Shown here: one piece after another, positions 7,677 to 16,268 of the stretch
How positions within the stretch are numbered: the first letter of the stretch is position 1
How the letters are laid out: every line of letters begins with the position of its first letter
From: Streptomyces sp. NBC_00236
GTDB taxonomy: Bacteria > Actinomycetota > Actinomycetes > Streptomycetales > Streptomycetaceae
Direction: 5' to 3'
DNA length: 64,000 nt
Assembly: GCF_036195045.1 (NCBI RefSeq)
Contig: NZ_CP108100.1
Location: 2,852,001-2,916,000, forward strand
Program-made: the position numbers and the translations under genes
The notes under the pieces: generated by a model
Database searches by the model: none
The model's input: the letters and a program-made list of their open reading frames with translations, nothing else
What the model was told of the DNA's origin: nothing

Positions 7677-9607
7677 AGTACCGTCCGAGCCGCCGTACCC
7701 GCCGCATGGCGATCACTACGGCGGTGGTTCTCGCGCTCGCGGGAGCGAACGGGCCGTGGCTGTACCGCGTCAGCACCGAGCGCTACCACGATTACAAGAT
7801 CAACCAGGCGAGCTACAAGGCGGCCAACGGCCACTGGGACTTCCTGGACATCCCCTCCGAGTTCCGGATCAACACGATCCACGCGGCGCTGCTGCACACC
7901 GGCAAGGTGCTGCTCGTCGCGGGCTCGGGCAACAACCAGAAGAACTTCGACGCGAAGAGCTTCCGGTCGGTGCTGTGGGACCCGGAGACCAACGCCTTCA
8001 AGAACATCCCCACGCCCAAGGACATGTTCTGCGCCGGTCACACCCAACTGCCCGACGGCAAGCTGCTCATAGCCGGCGGCACCAAGCAGTACGAGAAGCT
8101 CAAGGGTGACGTCACCAAGGCCGGCGGCCTGATGATCGTCCACAACGAGGACCCGGACAAGCCGATCACGCTGCCCGCGGGCACCCGGTTCACCGGCAAG
8201 GAGAACGGCAAGACCTTCGTCACGAAGGACCCCGTGCTGGTGGAGAAGGCGACCAAGGTCTTCGACAAGAACACCGGCGCCTTCCTGCGCAACGACCCCG
8301 GCCTCGGCCGGATCTACGTCGAGGCGCAGAAGTCCGGTACGAAGTACGAGACGGGCACCGAGGACAACTACCGAATAGCGGGTCTGTCCGGCTCCGACAC
8401 CCGCAACGTCTACGGGATCGCCCAGAAGCTCGCCATGGACAAGAAGGACTTCCAGGGCATCCGGGAGGCCTTCGAGTTCGACCCGGTGGCGGAGAAGTAC
8501 ATCACCGTCGACCCGATGAACGAGGCCCGCTGGTACCCGACGCTCACCACGCTGGAGGACGGCAAGGTCCTCGCCCTGTCCGGCCTGGACGAGATCGGGC
8601 AGATCGTCCCCGGCAAGGACGAGATCTACGATCCCGAGACCAAGGAGTGGGAGTACACCGGCATCGTCCGGAAGTTCCCCACCTATCCGGCGATCTTCCT
8701 GATGAACAACGGCAAGCTCTTCTACTCCGGCTCGAACGCGGGGTACGGGCCGGCCACCGTCGGCCGCGACCCCGGCGTCTGGGACCTGGCGACGAACAGG
8801 TTCACCAAGATCCCCGGCCTGAGCGACCCGGACAAGATGGAGACCTCGGCGACCGTACGGCTGCCTCCGGCCCAGGACGAGAAGTTCATGGTGATCGGCG
8901 GGGGCGGCGTCGGCGAGTCCGACAAGTCCAGCGAGAAGTCCCGGCTGGTCGACCTCAAGGACGCAGATCCGAGGTTCAAGGACGGCGCCTCGCTGGACGA
9001 GGGCACGCGCTACCCGAGCGCGTCCCTGCTGCCCGACGACTCCCTGCTGGTCACCGGCGGCTCCAACGACTACCGCGGGCGCGGCGGTTCCGACGTGCTG
9101 CAGGCGCGGCTGTACGACGCGAAGTCGGACACGTACCAGCGGGTCGCCGACCCGGCGGTCGGCCGCAACTACCACTCGGGGTCCGTGCTGCTGCCCGACG
9201 GCCGGGTCATGATCTTCGGGTCCGACTCGCTCTACTCCGACAAGGCCAACACCCGGCCCGGCGTCTTCGAGCAGCGCATCGAGATCTACACCCCGCCCTA
9301 CCTGTACCGCGACTCTCGGCCCGAGCTGACCGCCGGACCGAAGAAGATCGAGCGCGGGAAGACGGCGGTGTTCACCACCAACCAGGCCTCGTCCATCAGG
9401 TCGGCGAAGCTGATGCGGCCGAGCGCGGTCACCCACGTCACCGACACCGACCAGCGCTCGGTGGCTCTGGACCTGAAGCGGAAGGACGGCGAGATCTCGG
9501 TGACGGTGCCGGGGAACCGGGCGCTGGTGCCGTCGGGCTGGTACATGCTGTTCGTCACCGACGACAAGGGCACGCCGTCCGAGGGGACGTGGGTGGAGGT
9601 GCCGTAG
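7673..9607 (+). CDS. glxA: GlxA copper radical oxidase (galactose oxidase fold)
   Basis: Membrane-anchored mononuclear copper-radical oxidase, 644 residues, needed in Streptomyces for depositing the CslA glycan at the hyphal tip. The N-terminal anchor RRMAITTAVVLALAG is followed by kelch-type propeller repeats and a C-terminal Ig-like domain. Active-site residues fall where expected: Cys120 (DMFCAGH) and Tyr288 (RWYPT) for the Tyr-Cys cofactor, Trp287 stacking, Tyr500/His501 (RNYHSG) and His588 (VTHVTD) as copper ligands. These correspond to galactose oxidase C228, Y272, Y495, H496 and H581. It overlaps cslA by 4 bp. A hairpin after the stop ends the transcript. Confidence 0.95.
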   Translation: MKYRPSRRTRRMAITTAVVLALAGANGPWLYRVSTERYHDYKINQASYKAANGHWDFLDIPSEFRINTIHAALLHTGKVLLVAGSGNNQKNFDAKSFRSVLWDPETNAFKNIPTPKDMFCAGHTQLPDGKLLIAGGTKQYEKLKGDVTKAGGLMIVHNEDPDKPITLPAGTRFTGKENGKTFVTKDPVLVEKATKVFDKNTGAFLRNDPGLGRIYVEAQKSGTKYETGTEDNYRIAGLSGSDTRNVYGIAQKLAMDKKDFQGIREAFEFDPVAEKYITVDPMNEARWYPTLTTLEDGKVLALSGLDEIGQIVPGKDEIYDPETKEWEYTGIVRKFPTYPAIFLMNNGKLFYSGSNAGYGPATVGRDPGVWDLATNRFTKIPGLSDPDKMETSATVRLPPAQDEKFMVIGGGGVGESDKSSEKSRLVDLKDADPRFKDGASLDEGTRYPSASLLPDDSLLVTGGSNDYRGRGGSDVLQARLYDAKSDTYQRVADPAVGRNYHSGSVLLPDGRVMIFGSDSLYSDKANTRPGVFEQRIEIYTPPYLYRDSRPELTAGPKKIERGKTAVFTTNQASSIRSAKLMRPSAVTHVTDTDQRSVALDLKRKDGEISVTVPGNRALVPSGWYMLFVTDDKGTPSEGTWVEVP

Positions 9608-9616
9608 GCGTCGTCT

Positions 9617-9657
9617 CCCGCGGCACCGGACCGGACCCTCCTAGTCGGTGCCGCGGG
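9617..9657. terminator. Bidirectional hairpin between convergent glxA and cslZ
   Basis: Perfect 12-bp arms CCCGCGGCACCG (9617-9628) and CGGTGCCGCGGG (9646-9657), separated by 17 bp, sit in the 33-bp gap between the two convergent stops and enter the last codons of cslZ. There is no U-tract, so this is a plausible but not classical terminator. Confidence 0.6.
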
Positions 9658-10678
9658 CCAGCCCCAGCGCGTACTCGGGCCACCACGCGCCCGCCTTCGG
9701 GCCGCCCCGGCAGTCGCCGTCGGACTCGCCCGGCCGCTTGATCCAGAGGTACGCGTCGACCAGCTCGTCGCCCGTGGACGTCGTCGGCGTCTCACCGAGG
9801 GCCCGGCCCGGCGGGTTGCACCAGTTCTCCTCGGGGGCGCCGCCGGTGTACGGGCCGTTGCCGTTGCGGCTGGTGTCGATCACGAACGGCTTGTTGCCGA
9901 CCTTCGCCGACAGCCGCTTGCCGAAGTCCTTGCTGACCGCGGTGGTCTGGAAGTTGGAGACGTTGACCGCGAAGCCGTCGGCCGCGCCCAGACCCGCCTG
10001 CTGGAGCGGCTGGAACAGCGCGTCCGGGGTGTGCCAGCCGGCGTTGCCCGCATCCAGGTAGACCTTGGTGCCCGGCAGCTGCTTGAGCCGCTCCACCGCA
10101 CCCTTGAGGAGGTCGTAGCGCTCCTCGTGGAACTCCTGCGGGGTGCACCCGTCGACCAGGTGCAGCACCGCGTCCGGCTCCAGGATCACGGTCGCGCCCC
10201 GGTCGCCGATGCCCCGGGCCACACTGTCCAGCCAGGCGCGGTACGCGTCTCCGTCGGCGGCGCCGCCCTTGGAGAACTGGCCGCAGTCGCGGTGCGGGAT
10301 GTTGTAGAGGACCAGCAGCGCCTCCCGGTCGGCCTTCTCGGCCGCCTCCGTGAAGCCCTTCGCCTCGGCCTCCGGATCGTCCGTGCCGATCCACTCTCCG
10401 ACCGGCTGCCGCGCGATCCGGCGGATCAGGGCGGCGTCCTTCTCCTTGCCGTCCTCGGTGTAGCGGGCGACCTGCCGGGCGGCGTTCCCGTCGGGGTTGA
10501 CCCAGTACGGGTCGGCGTCCTTGGGCTGCTGACCGATGGCCGCCGGCTCCCTGCCCCCGGATCCGTCCTCACGGCCGCCGTCACCGGAAGAACCGCATCC
10601 CGCGAGCAGCAGCACGGCGCCTGCCGCGGCCACGCCCACCCCTCGCATGCCGAACCGGCCGTTGTGACTGCCGTACAT
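9641..10678 (-). CDS. cslZ: CslZ, lipoprotein GH6 endo-beta-1,4-glucanase
   Basis: Glycoside hydrolase family 6 endoglucanase, 345 residues, that cuts beta-1,4-glucan with inversion. It is paired with CslA/GlxA and probably trims the nascent glycan. The N-terminus is a lipoprotein signal with lipobox LLAGC (Cys28) after MRGVGVAAAGAVL, so it is tethered outside the membrane. GH6 motifs in order: YNIPHRDCGQFSKGG, ILEPDAVLHL, GWHTPDALF, VIDTSRNGNG, WCNPPGRALG and WIKRPGESDG. ATG 10678 (MYGSHNG) is chosen over the open frame to 10885 because it gives a proper lipoprotein signal and has GGGGGAG just upstream. It converges on glxA. Confidence 0.93.
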   Translation of the reverse strand: MYGSHNGRFGMRGVGVAAAGAVLLLAGCGSSGDGGREDGSGGREPAAIGQQPKDADPYWVNPDGNAARQVARYTEDGKEKDAALIRRIARQPVGEWIGTDDPEAEAKGFTEAAEKADREALLVLYNIPHRDCGQFSKGGAADGDAYRAWLDSVARGIGDRGATVILEPDAVLHLVDGCTPQEFHEERYDLLKGAVERLKQLPGTKVYLDAGNAGWHTPDALFQPLQQAGLGAADGFAVNVSNFQTTAVSKDFGKRLSAKVGNKPFVIDTSRNGNGPYTGGAPEENWCNPPGRALGETPTTSTGDELVDAYLWIKRPGESDGDCRGGPKAGAWWPEYALGLARGTD

Positions 10679-10778
10679 CCACTCCCCCTCAGGTGCGACG
10701 GCGGTGCTGTCGCATCGCCGTCCATCCTGGCACAGCGCCCGGGACCGGCCCGGGCCCTCACGACTTCGTCGAAGAGCT

Positions 10779-10946
10779 GTTACGGCCTGGTGCACGACAG
10801 AGAGCGGATCAGCGAGCGGCGTCATGCGGCTTCGAATCCAAGGCGGAGGAGGGAAGCGACGCGGAGCGTCGTTGACTGACGACAACGCCGGAGGCGGAGT
10901 CGCAGGGCGTCGGGAGCCCGCTCGCTATCGTGCACCAGGCCGTTAC
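10779..10946. repeat. 168-bp MITE-like element with 29-bp imperfect terminal inverted repeats
   Basis: GTTACGGCCTGGTGCACGA... (10779-10807) recurs inverted at 10918-10946 with 26 of 29 positions matching. About 110 bp between the arms contain smaller self-complementary pieces (GACGCGGAGCGTC, GTTGACTGACGACAAC). It occupies the 512-bp non-coding gap 10679-11190 between cslZ and the sortase, where I see no gene. No clear target duplication flanks it, so a MITE is a suggestion; a long cruciform regulatory structure is the alternative. Confidence 0.6.
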
Positions 10947-11190
10947 GGCGGGTTCACCACGCTCTGCCCCGACTGCCCGCGTGCGGAGGGTGACCGGTTA
11001 TCGACGTAACGTCAGAAAGCGGCTGGGTTCGGGGAGTTCGTGCCCCTACAGTGGGGCGTGCGGCGGACCGGACGCCACCGACCTCCCGTGTCCGCGCCGG
11101 GCCACTCCCGCGGCCCGCGCCCCGCGGTCGAGGACCGGCCCGGCCGGCGCCCGGAGAACCGGGCAGCCGGCCGGGCCGGATACCGGCCGG

Positions 11191-11922
11191 TCAGCCGCCG
11201 GCCGGCGCGCCCGCCTTGCCGACGGCCTCCTTCTCCGCCTCGGCCCGCACCTTCTCCCGGGATTTCTCGCCCGTGAGGTAGGCCGAGACGACGACGTTCG
11301 CCGTGTACGACTCCGACGCACGGTCGTACGTGCCGCCGCAGGTGATCAGCCGGAGCTCGGCCCGGCCGTCCTCGCGGGGACCGTAGGCCTTCTGCGCGTT
11401 GAAGCGTTCCCGGGTGAAGACCTGGACGTCGTCGATGGTGAACTCGGCGACGCTGCCGTCGGCCCGGGTCACCTCGACCTCGGCGCCGGGGCGGGCCGCG
11501 CTGAGCCCGTAGAAGACGGCCGGCTTGGTCGCGGTGTCGACATGGCCGACGAAGAGGGCCGGTCCCTTGGCGCCGGGCTCGGTGCCGGCCCCGTACCAGC
11601 CGACCGTCCGGGGCGTTTCGAAGGACGGCGGTTCGATCGCCCCGTCCTCGTCCAGGCCCCGGGAGACGACGGGGGCCCGGATCCCGAGCGACGGGATCTC
11701 GACGCTCTTCGGCGCGACGCCCTCGATCGGGTCGTGGGCCGGGGGCAGCGGTACACCGAGGGGGCGCCCGACCGCGGCGACGTCGCCGGTGGTCGGTGCG
11801 GAGCTGGCGCCGGAGCCGCCGGTGATGCCGCGGCCCCAGAGCCACAGACCCAGCAGGAGCACGGCCCAGGCCACTCCGGTGAGCAGCCTGCCGTGTCCCG
11901 CCGAGTGGTCCGAGGCGGACAC
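11191..11922 (-). CDS. Class F-type sortase
   Basis: Membrane transpeptidase, 243 residues. One N-terminal TM (LLTGVAWAVLLLGLWLW, residues 13-29) is followed by a linker and the sortase domain. Catalytic residues: His127 in FVGHVDT, Cys195 in LITCGG and Arg201 in YDRASESY. The single TM, HVDT and ITCGG are typical of actinobacterial class F enzymes. The GTG start at 11922 sits one base after the upstream stop (TGA-C-GTG), so it is translationally coupled to the surface protein at 11924-12490; an open frame runs to 12087 but overlaps that gene. A likely LARTG-bearing substrate is encoded close by at 13736-14767. Confidence 0.88.
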   Translation of the reverse strand: MSASDHSAGHGRLLTGVAWAVLLLGLWLWGRGITGGSGASSAPTTGDVAAVGRPLGVPLPPAHDPIEGVAPKSVEIPSLGIRAPVVSRGLDEDGAIEPPSFETPRTVGWYGAGTEPGAKGPALFVGHVDTATKPAVFYGLSAARPGAEVEVTRADGSVAEFTIDDVQVFTRERFNAQKAYGPREDGRAELRLITCGGTYDRASESYTANVVVSAYLTGEKSREKVRAEAEKEAVGKAGAPAGG

Positions 11923-11923
11923 G

Positions 11924-12490
11924 TCAGTCGGTGGCCGGGCGGCGGCGGCGCACGCTGCGGAAGGCCACGGCGACGGCGGCGACGGCGGCCAGGGCGAGGC
12001 CGACCACGGCGTGCACGGTGCCGGGTCCGTCCTGCTGGGCGGCGGCCTGGTCGGCGGCGAGCACGGCGGTGCCTCCGCCGCCCGCACGGACGGGGGCGAC
12101 GGGCATGGGCCGGTTGCGGTGGACGACGGTCAGCACGGCGGACGCCTTGAGGTGCTTGTCGCCCTTGCAGACGACCTGGACGTCGTAGTCGCCGGGCTCG
12201 GCGTCCGAGCGGACCCGGGCCTCGGCGAACAGCGTCCGGTCGCCGCCGGGCGAGAAGCGCGCCTCGGAGACGAAGGCGTCGGAGCTGCCCTTGGCCTCCT
12301 TGCCCTTGCAGCCGTCGACCTCCAGGTCGACCTCGCCGCCCGGGGAGACGGAGGAAGGGGAGAGCGTGAGGGTGGCCCGGGACCGCGAGTCCTCGTGGTC
12401 CGAGTCGGAATTGGCCAGTGCGACGGACGCGGGCATCAGGGTCGCCGCGGCCACCGCGGCGGCACAGAACGTGAGCGGTATGGAACGCAT
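11924..12490 (-). CDS. Secreted, C-terminally membrane-anchored protein preceding sortase
   Basis: 188-residue surface protein of unknown function. It has a Sec signal peptide (MRSIPLTFCAAAVAAATLMPASVALA) and an extracellular beta-rich domain opening with TLTLSPSSVSPGGEVDLEV and containing two cysteines (DGCKGK, VVCKGD). A low-complexity stretch, one TM helix (VVGLALAAVAAVAVAF) and a stop-transfer tail RRRR follow. No LPxTG-like motif precedes the TM, so it may be simply membrane-anchored. The RBS AGGAGG is 7 bp before ATG 12490. It is coupled to the sortase (1-bp gap), suggesting a joint role in envelope biology. Confidence 0.8.
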   Translation of the reverse strand: MRSIPLTFCAAAVAAATLMPASVALANSDSDHEDSRSRATLTLSPSSVSPGGEVDLEVDGCKGKEAKGSSDAFVSEARFSPGGDRTLFAEARVRSDAEPGDYDVQVVCKGDKHLKASAVLTVVHRNRPMPVAPVRAGGGGTAVLAADQAAAQQDGPGTVHAVVGLALAAVAAVAVAFRSVRRRRPATD

Positions 12491-12613
12491 CGTGAACCTC
12501 CTGATGGAAGGTTCACGCGTGCCGGAGCTTTCCGCATCCGCAGGGCCGGACGGCTGGGCCGGTGGAGTGCGGGGCGGCGGGCCCACCGGCCCGCTCCCCC
12601 GCACCCCGCCGGG

Positions 12614-13402
12614 TCAGCCGGCGTCGATCAGGCCGACCAGATCGGCGATGGAGTCGACGACCGTGGACGGCCGGAACGGGTACTTGTCGATGTCCGCCAC
12701 CGTAGTGAGTCCGGTCAGCACCAGGAAGGTCTGCATGCCCGCCTCCAGACCGGCGAGCACATCGGTGTCCATCCGGTCGCCGATCATGGCGCTGGACTCG
12801 GAGTGGGCGCCGATCGCGTTGAGCCCGGTGCGCATCATCAGCGGGTTGGGCTTGCCCGCGAAGTAGGGGGCCTTGCCGGTCGCCTTGGTGATGAGTGCGG
12901 CGACGGAGCCCGTGGCGGGCAGCGGGCCCTCGGCGGACGGGCCGGTCTCGTCCGGGTTGGTGCAGATGAAGCGCGCCCCGTTGTTGATCAGCCGGATCGC
13001 CTTCGTGAGCGCCTCGAAGGAGTACGTACGCGTCTCGCCGAGGACCACGTAGTCGGGCTCGTGGTCGGTGAGGACGTAGCCGATGTCGTGCAGCGCGGTC
13101 GTGAGCCCGGCCTCGCCGATGACGTAGGCCGTGCCGCCGGGCCGCTGGTCGTCCAGGAACTGGGCGGTGGCGAGTGCGGAGGTCCAGATGTTCTCGACGG
13201 GGACGTCGAGGCCCATGCGGCTGAGCCGGGCGTGCAGGTCCCGGGCGGTGTAGATGGAGTTGTTGGTGAGGACCAGGAAGGGCAGCCCCGAGTCCCGCAG
13301 CCGCTTGATGAAGGCATCCGCGCCGGGGATCGGAGTCCCCTCGTGGATGAGGACTCCGTCCATGTCGGTGAGCCAGGACGAGATCGGCTTGCGCTCTGCC
13401 AT
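12614..13402 (-). CDS. HAD-IIA (NagD-like) phosphatase
   Basis: Haloacid dehalogenase superfamily phosphohydrolase of the NagD/IIA subgroup, 262 residues, that probably dephosphorylates a small sugar or nucleotide phosphate. HAD motifs in order: I DMDGVL (residues 13-18, Asp nucleophile plus acid/base Asp), II VLTNNS (about 43-48), III lysine in FAGKPNP, and IV IGDRMDTD. The NagD-type C2 cap lies between motifs II and III. ATG 13402 is chosen because the family begins 10-15 residues before motif I; the open frame extends to 13666 without homologous sequence. The actual substrate cannot be read from the sequence. Confidence 0.9.
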   Translation of the reverse strand: MAERKPISSWLTDMDGVLIHEGTPIPGADAFIKRLRDSGLPFLVLTNNSIYTARDLHARLSRMGLDVPVENIWTSALATAQFLDDQRPGGTAYVIGEAGLTTALHDIGYVLTDHEPDYVVLGETRTYSFEALTKAIRLINNGARFICTNPDETGPSAEGPLPATGSVAALITKATGKAPYFAGKPNPLMMRTGLNAIGAHSESSAMIGDRMDTDVLAGLEAGMQTFLVLTGLTTVADIDKYPFRPSTVVDSIADLVGLIDAG

Positions 13403-13735
13403 GTGGGACTCCAGTTGCCGTACGCCAGGTGCGGGGACGCCGGCGGCACCGCGTTGTGCAGCGCCGACGGCTCCGATTTTAGGCGGTTCGTTCGACCGGA
13501 GATACAGCCTGATCATGGTGAGGGCGGGAACGTTGCCGCCGCGGACGGATCGGGGGCGATGCGGCCGTGCTCCGGGATGCCGGAGCGGGTCGATGCGCCG
13601 GTGCCCGGTCGTACGGGAAGCCCACCGGTCCCGTCGTGGCGGACGGACATGAACACCGGTGGTCACGGTGCCGGGACGCGGCCGGATGCCACCGCAGGCC
13701 TCCGGGGGCGGCGGGCACCAGCGAGACGGCGAAGG
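13403..13735. other. 333-bp gap with no gene seen
   Basis: This stretch lies between the HAD phosphatase start and the LARTG-protein stop, both on the minus strand. It should contain the phosphatase promoter. The long open frames crossing it are frame shadows. No strong hairpin or repeat was noticed. Confidence 0.5.
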
Positions 13736-14767
13736 TCAGCGGGAGGTGCGGCGCATCCGGCGGGCGCCCAGCACCACGGCGCCGCCGCCGATCAGGAAAC
13801 CCGCGACGGTCAGGCCCGGCAAGGGAATCGGGACCTGGATCCCGGTCCTGGCGAGTTCCGGCACCCCGGCCGGATCGCGGCCGGGAGCGACGGGGCGCGG
13901 GACGGGGCTGGTGTCGGGCCGCCCGGTGAGGCCGTCGTCCTCCTCCGCCTCGCCGGGTACGTCGGTCGTGCCGTCGTCCGTCAGGTCCCCGCTGCCGTCG
14001 TCCTCGACCACGGTGAACGGGTAGTCCTCGGACTCGCCGACCCACTCCCCGTCGAGGGCCTCTCCCGTGGAACCGCTGTCGGTGCGCTGTCGCTGGACGA
14101 TCGCGGCGTTCGCGGTGATCCGGCCGGGGCTGGTGTCGGAGGTGAACGCCAGCCTGACCTGGACGGTGACGGTCCGGCCGGCCGGCACGGTGAAGCCGGG
14201 GAAGGAGTCGTCGCCCCCGCCGCCGAAGACGCCGATGTGCTCGTCGCGGTCGGTCGTCTCCCAGCTGACGCGGTGTTCGACGCCGGGGTGGGCGCGCTCG
14301 GAGAACTCCAGCTGGATCTGGTCCGAGGTCAGGGCGCGGTCCTCGTCCGTGAGGACCAGGACCGGGTGGATCGCGCGACAGGACTCCGCGGTGGTGTTGG
14401 TCAGGTCCAGGAACCAGGTGCCGTAGCCGCCGCCGGAGGCGTAGGTGTCCGGGCCGCCGTGGATCCGGGTGTCGATCGGGAAGTCGGCGGCCTTCGGGCC
14501 ACCGCAGGCCGGCTGCTGGTCGGCGGAGGTGGCGCCCGGTACGGAGGCGGGGGCGAGGCCGGAGGTCGGGGTGGTGGCCGTGTTGCGTTGAAGGGTGGCG
14601 GACGCGGACGCGGGGCCGCCGAGCACGACGGCGGGCATGACGCTCGCGGCGGCCAGCCCGAGCACGAGACCGTGCCGGGGCCGGCTGCCCCCGGGGGGCG
14701 GGGACGGCGGGCGTGCCGGGAGGGAGGGTTCGGGGGAAGGATCGGAAGGGGGCGGTGTGGGGGGCAT
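13736..14767 (-). CDS. LAxTG-anchored surface protein (sortase substrate)
   Basis: 343-residue cell-wall protein of unknown function. The N-terminus is proline-rich before a hydrophobic signal (HGLVLGLAAASVMPAVVLGG...ASA). The ectodomain has two cysteines and a beta-sandwich flavour with FLDLTNTTAESC, FTVPAGRTVTVQVRLAF and SPGRITANAAIVQ. A Pro/Asp/Glu-rich spacer is followed by a complete sorting signal: LARTG, hydrophobic GLTVAGFLIGGGAVVLGA, and basic tail RRMRRTSR. LAxTG is the motif favoured by Streptomyces class E sortases. Two sortase genes are in the window (11191 and 26138). ATG 14767 gives a long n-region; a later start inside it is possible. Confidence 0.8.
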   Translation of the reverse strand: MPPTPPPSDPSPEPSLPARPPSPPPGGSRPRHGLVLGLAAASVMPAVVLGGPASASATLQRNTATTPTSGLAPASVPGATSADQQPACGGPKAADFPIDTRIHGGPDTYASGGGYGTWFLDLTNTTAESCRAIHPVLVLTDEDRALTSDQIQLEFSERAHPGVEHRVSWETTDRDEHIGVFGGGGDDSFPGFTVPAGRTVTVQVRLAFTSDTSPGRITANAAIVQRQRTDSGSTGEALDGEWVGESEDYPFTVVEDDGSGDLTDDGTTDVPGEAEEDDGLTGRPDTSPVPRPVAPGRDPAGVPELARTGIQVPIPLPGLTVAGFLIGGGAVVLGARRMRRTSR

Positions 14768-15035
14768 GAGGGGCAGCCTTCACTCGTCGCGGAACACGGC
14801 CGGCTCACCCCGGGCCCGGAGTTCACCGGTCTCGGCCGCGACCCTGCCAGGCCCGCCCGGCCCGGCCGCCGCGGACATGCCGCAGGGCCGCCCGGAACGC
14901 TCGATCGGCCCAGCCCAGCTCCTTGCGCGGGCATCCGGTGCTGCCTCCGGCACCGTACGGATCACGGGAGGCCGCCCGGTACCGCAGCCCGGAAGCAAGG
15001 GACCACCGGCGATGTGTCGCACCACGACCGGGCGA

Positions 15036-15407
15036 TCAGACGACCGCGTTCAGGGCGAAGGGCGTTCCCGCCTGCCCGTAGATGCTGATCCGGTAGTTCC
15101 CCGCGTGGTTGGCGTGCTCGCCCATGGCGAACAGCATCAGGACGTTGTTGTTCACGTAGTAGAAGAGGGTGACGCTCGTCTGGAAGTTTCCGGCGCTGGC
15201 GTGCAGGACGGGGAATCCGTTGAAGACGTAGGCACCGGTCGGCAATCCGCCACCGTTGAACGCCTGGTTGAGGGCCTGCGTCATGTTCGGGAGCCTGTTG
15301 AGCATTCCGACCCGGGTGAGCACGTTGGTCAGGTAGGTCTGCGTCGTGGCCTGGGTCATGGGCCCCGTCTGGCCGGCGCCGTTCGCCCTGAGAATGATCA
15401 TCGGCAT
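15036..15407 (-). CDS. Small protein of unknown function
   Basis: 123 residues beginning MPMIILRANGAGQTGP. I recognise no family. It has no signal peptide or TM segment; the composition is Asn-, Ala- and aromatic-rich with beta-prone stretches (VTLFYYVNNNVLMLFAM, YRISIYGQAG), suggesting a compact soluble fold. ATG 15407 has AAAGGAA 6 bp upstream; the upstream open frame to 15530 is not supported. It lies 141 bp downstream of another unknown gene (15549-16268) on the same strand, and the two may form a unit. Confidence 0.65.
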   Translation of the reverse strand: MPMIILRANGAGQTGPMTQATTQTYLTNVLTRVGMLNRLPNMTQALNQAFNGGGLPTGAYVFNGFPVLHASAGNFQTSVTLFYYVNNNVLMLFAMGEHANHAGNYRISIYGQAGTPFALNAVV

Positions 15408-15548
15408 GGGACGTTCCTTTTCGATCGTTCGACACGGACTGACGGCGGCCTCCCCGCTGTCGCGGGTGGACCGCTGCCCGCGCCGCCGCCGGACCGCGCC
15501 CCCCATGGAGAGGAGTGCGGCCCGGGGCACCGCTGGTGACGTACCGGA

Positions 15549-16268
15549 TCACGCGGGGGTGGGCAGCGACCTGTCCTGCTGGATCAGCAGGGGCGTGAGC
15601 AGGCTCAGGGAATCGACGGGCGTCGTCCAGTTGGGCTTGCTCGGGCCCCAGCCGTGGTCGACGTCGTAGGTGACCTCCCGCTGGGCCGCTCCCGTCAGGT
15701 CGATCAGGAGGCCGGGTCCGAAGGCCTGCTCGACGACGGTCGATGTCTCGATGACGGCCGTGGCGAACATCAGGAGGACCTTCTCCACCGGGGTGAAGAA
15801 GTCCAGGTTCCTGCCGTGCAGCGGGAACGCGGCCAGCGGTGTGGCCTTCGCCGCCTGTCCCGCGGCCACGTGGTTCAGCTGCGCGAGGCCGGAGGTGAAG
15901 GGCCGGACGGTGTCGTTGTCGACCGTGATGTAGCGCGAGGAGTCGGGACTGCCTCCCACCGAGCCGGTGCCGGACACGTTGTCGACGGTCAGGGTCTGCC
16001 CGAGGGCGATGTCGTAGCTGTTGATGCCGGTGATCGCTCCCTGGGGGACGATCTCTCTGCGTGACGTGTAGGCCTGGTACTCCTCGTGCCAGGTGATGTC
16101 CGTCGTCGTGGCGTAATCGTTGGTGACGAACCAGACCAGCGGCTTGCCGCCGCCGGTGGAGGAGTTGACGGCCTTGAAGCCGTAGAGGTAGAACCCCTCA
16201 TCGACCAGCCGGTTGGTGGTGTCGTCACTCATGGTGATCGTGATGGCGTACGAGGTGTCGACGGGCAC
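15549..16268 (-). CDS. Unknown protein, 239 aa, beta-rich
   Basis: Starts at GTG 16268 (VPVDTSYAITITMSDD) with GGAAAGAGGAAAG just upstream; the open frame to 16622 beyond this has no RBS and looks random. There is no signal peptide or clear TM. Alternating hydrophobic stretches (YAITITM, LVWFVTNDY, TLTVDNVSG, RYITVDND) and a Trp-rich tail (HGWGPSKPNWTTP) suggest a beta-sandwich. I do not recognise the family. It precedes the 123-residue unknown protein in the same direction. Confidence 0.65.
   Translation of the reverse strand: MPVDTSYAITITMSDDTTNRLVDEGFYLYGFKAVNSSTGGGKPLVWFVTNDYATTTDITWHEEYQAYTSRREIVPQGAITGINSYDIALGQTLTVDNVSGTGSVGGSPDSSRYITVDNDTVRPFTSGLAQLNHVAAGQAAKATPLAAFPLHGRNLDFFTPVEKVLLMFATAVIETSTVVEQAFGPGLLIDLTGAAQREVTYDVDHGWGPSKPNWTTPVDSLSLLTPLLIQQDRSLPTPA

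Noticed and set aside
7619..9436. 605-codon minus-strand frame opposite glxA
   Set aside because: Shadow of glxA, whose active-site residues are all in the plus frame.
11525..15088. 1187-codon plus-strand frame across the sortase, HAD and surface-protein genes
   Set aside because: Crosses several well-supported minus-strand genes and their promoters; composition is shadow-like.
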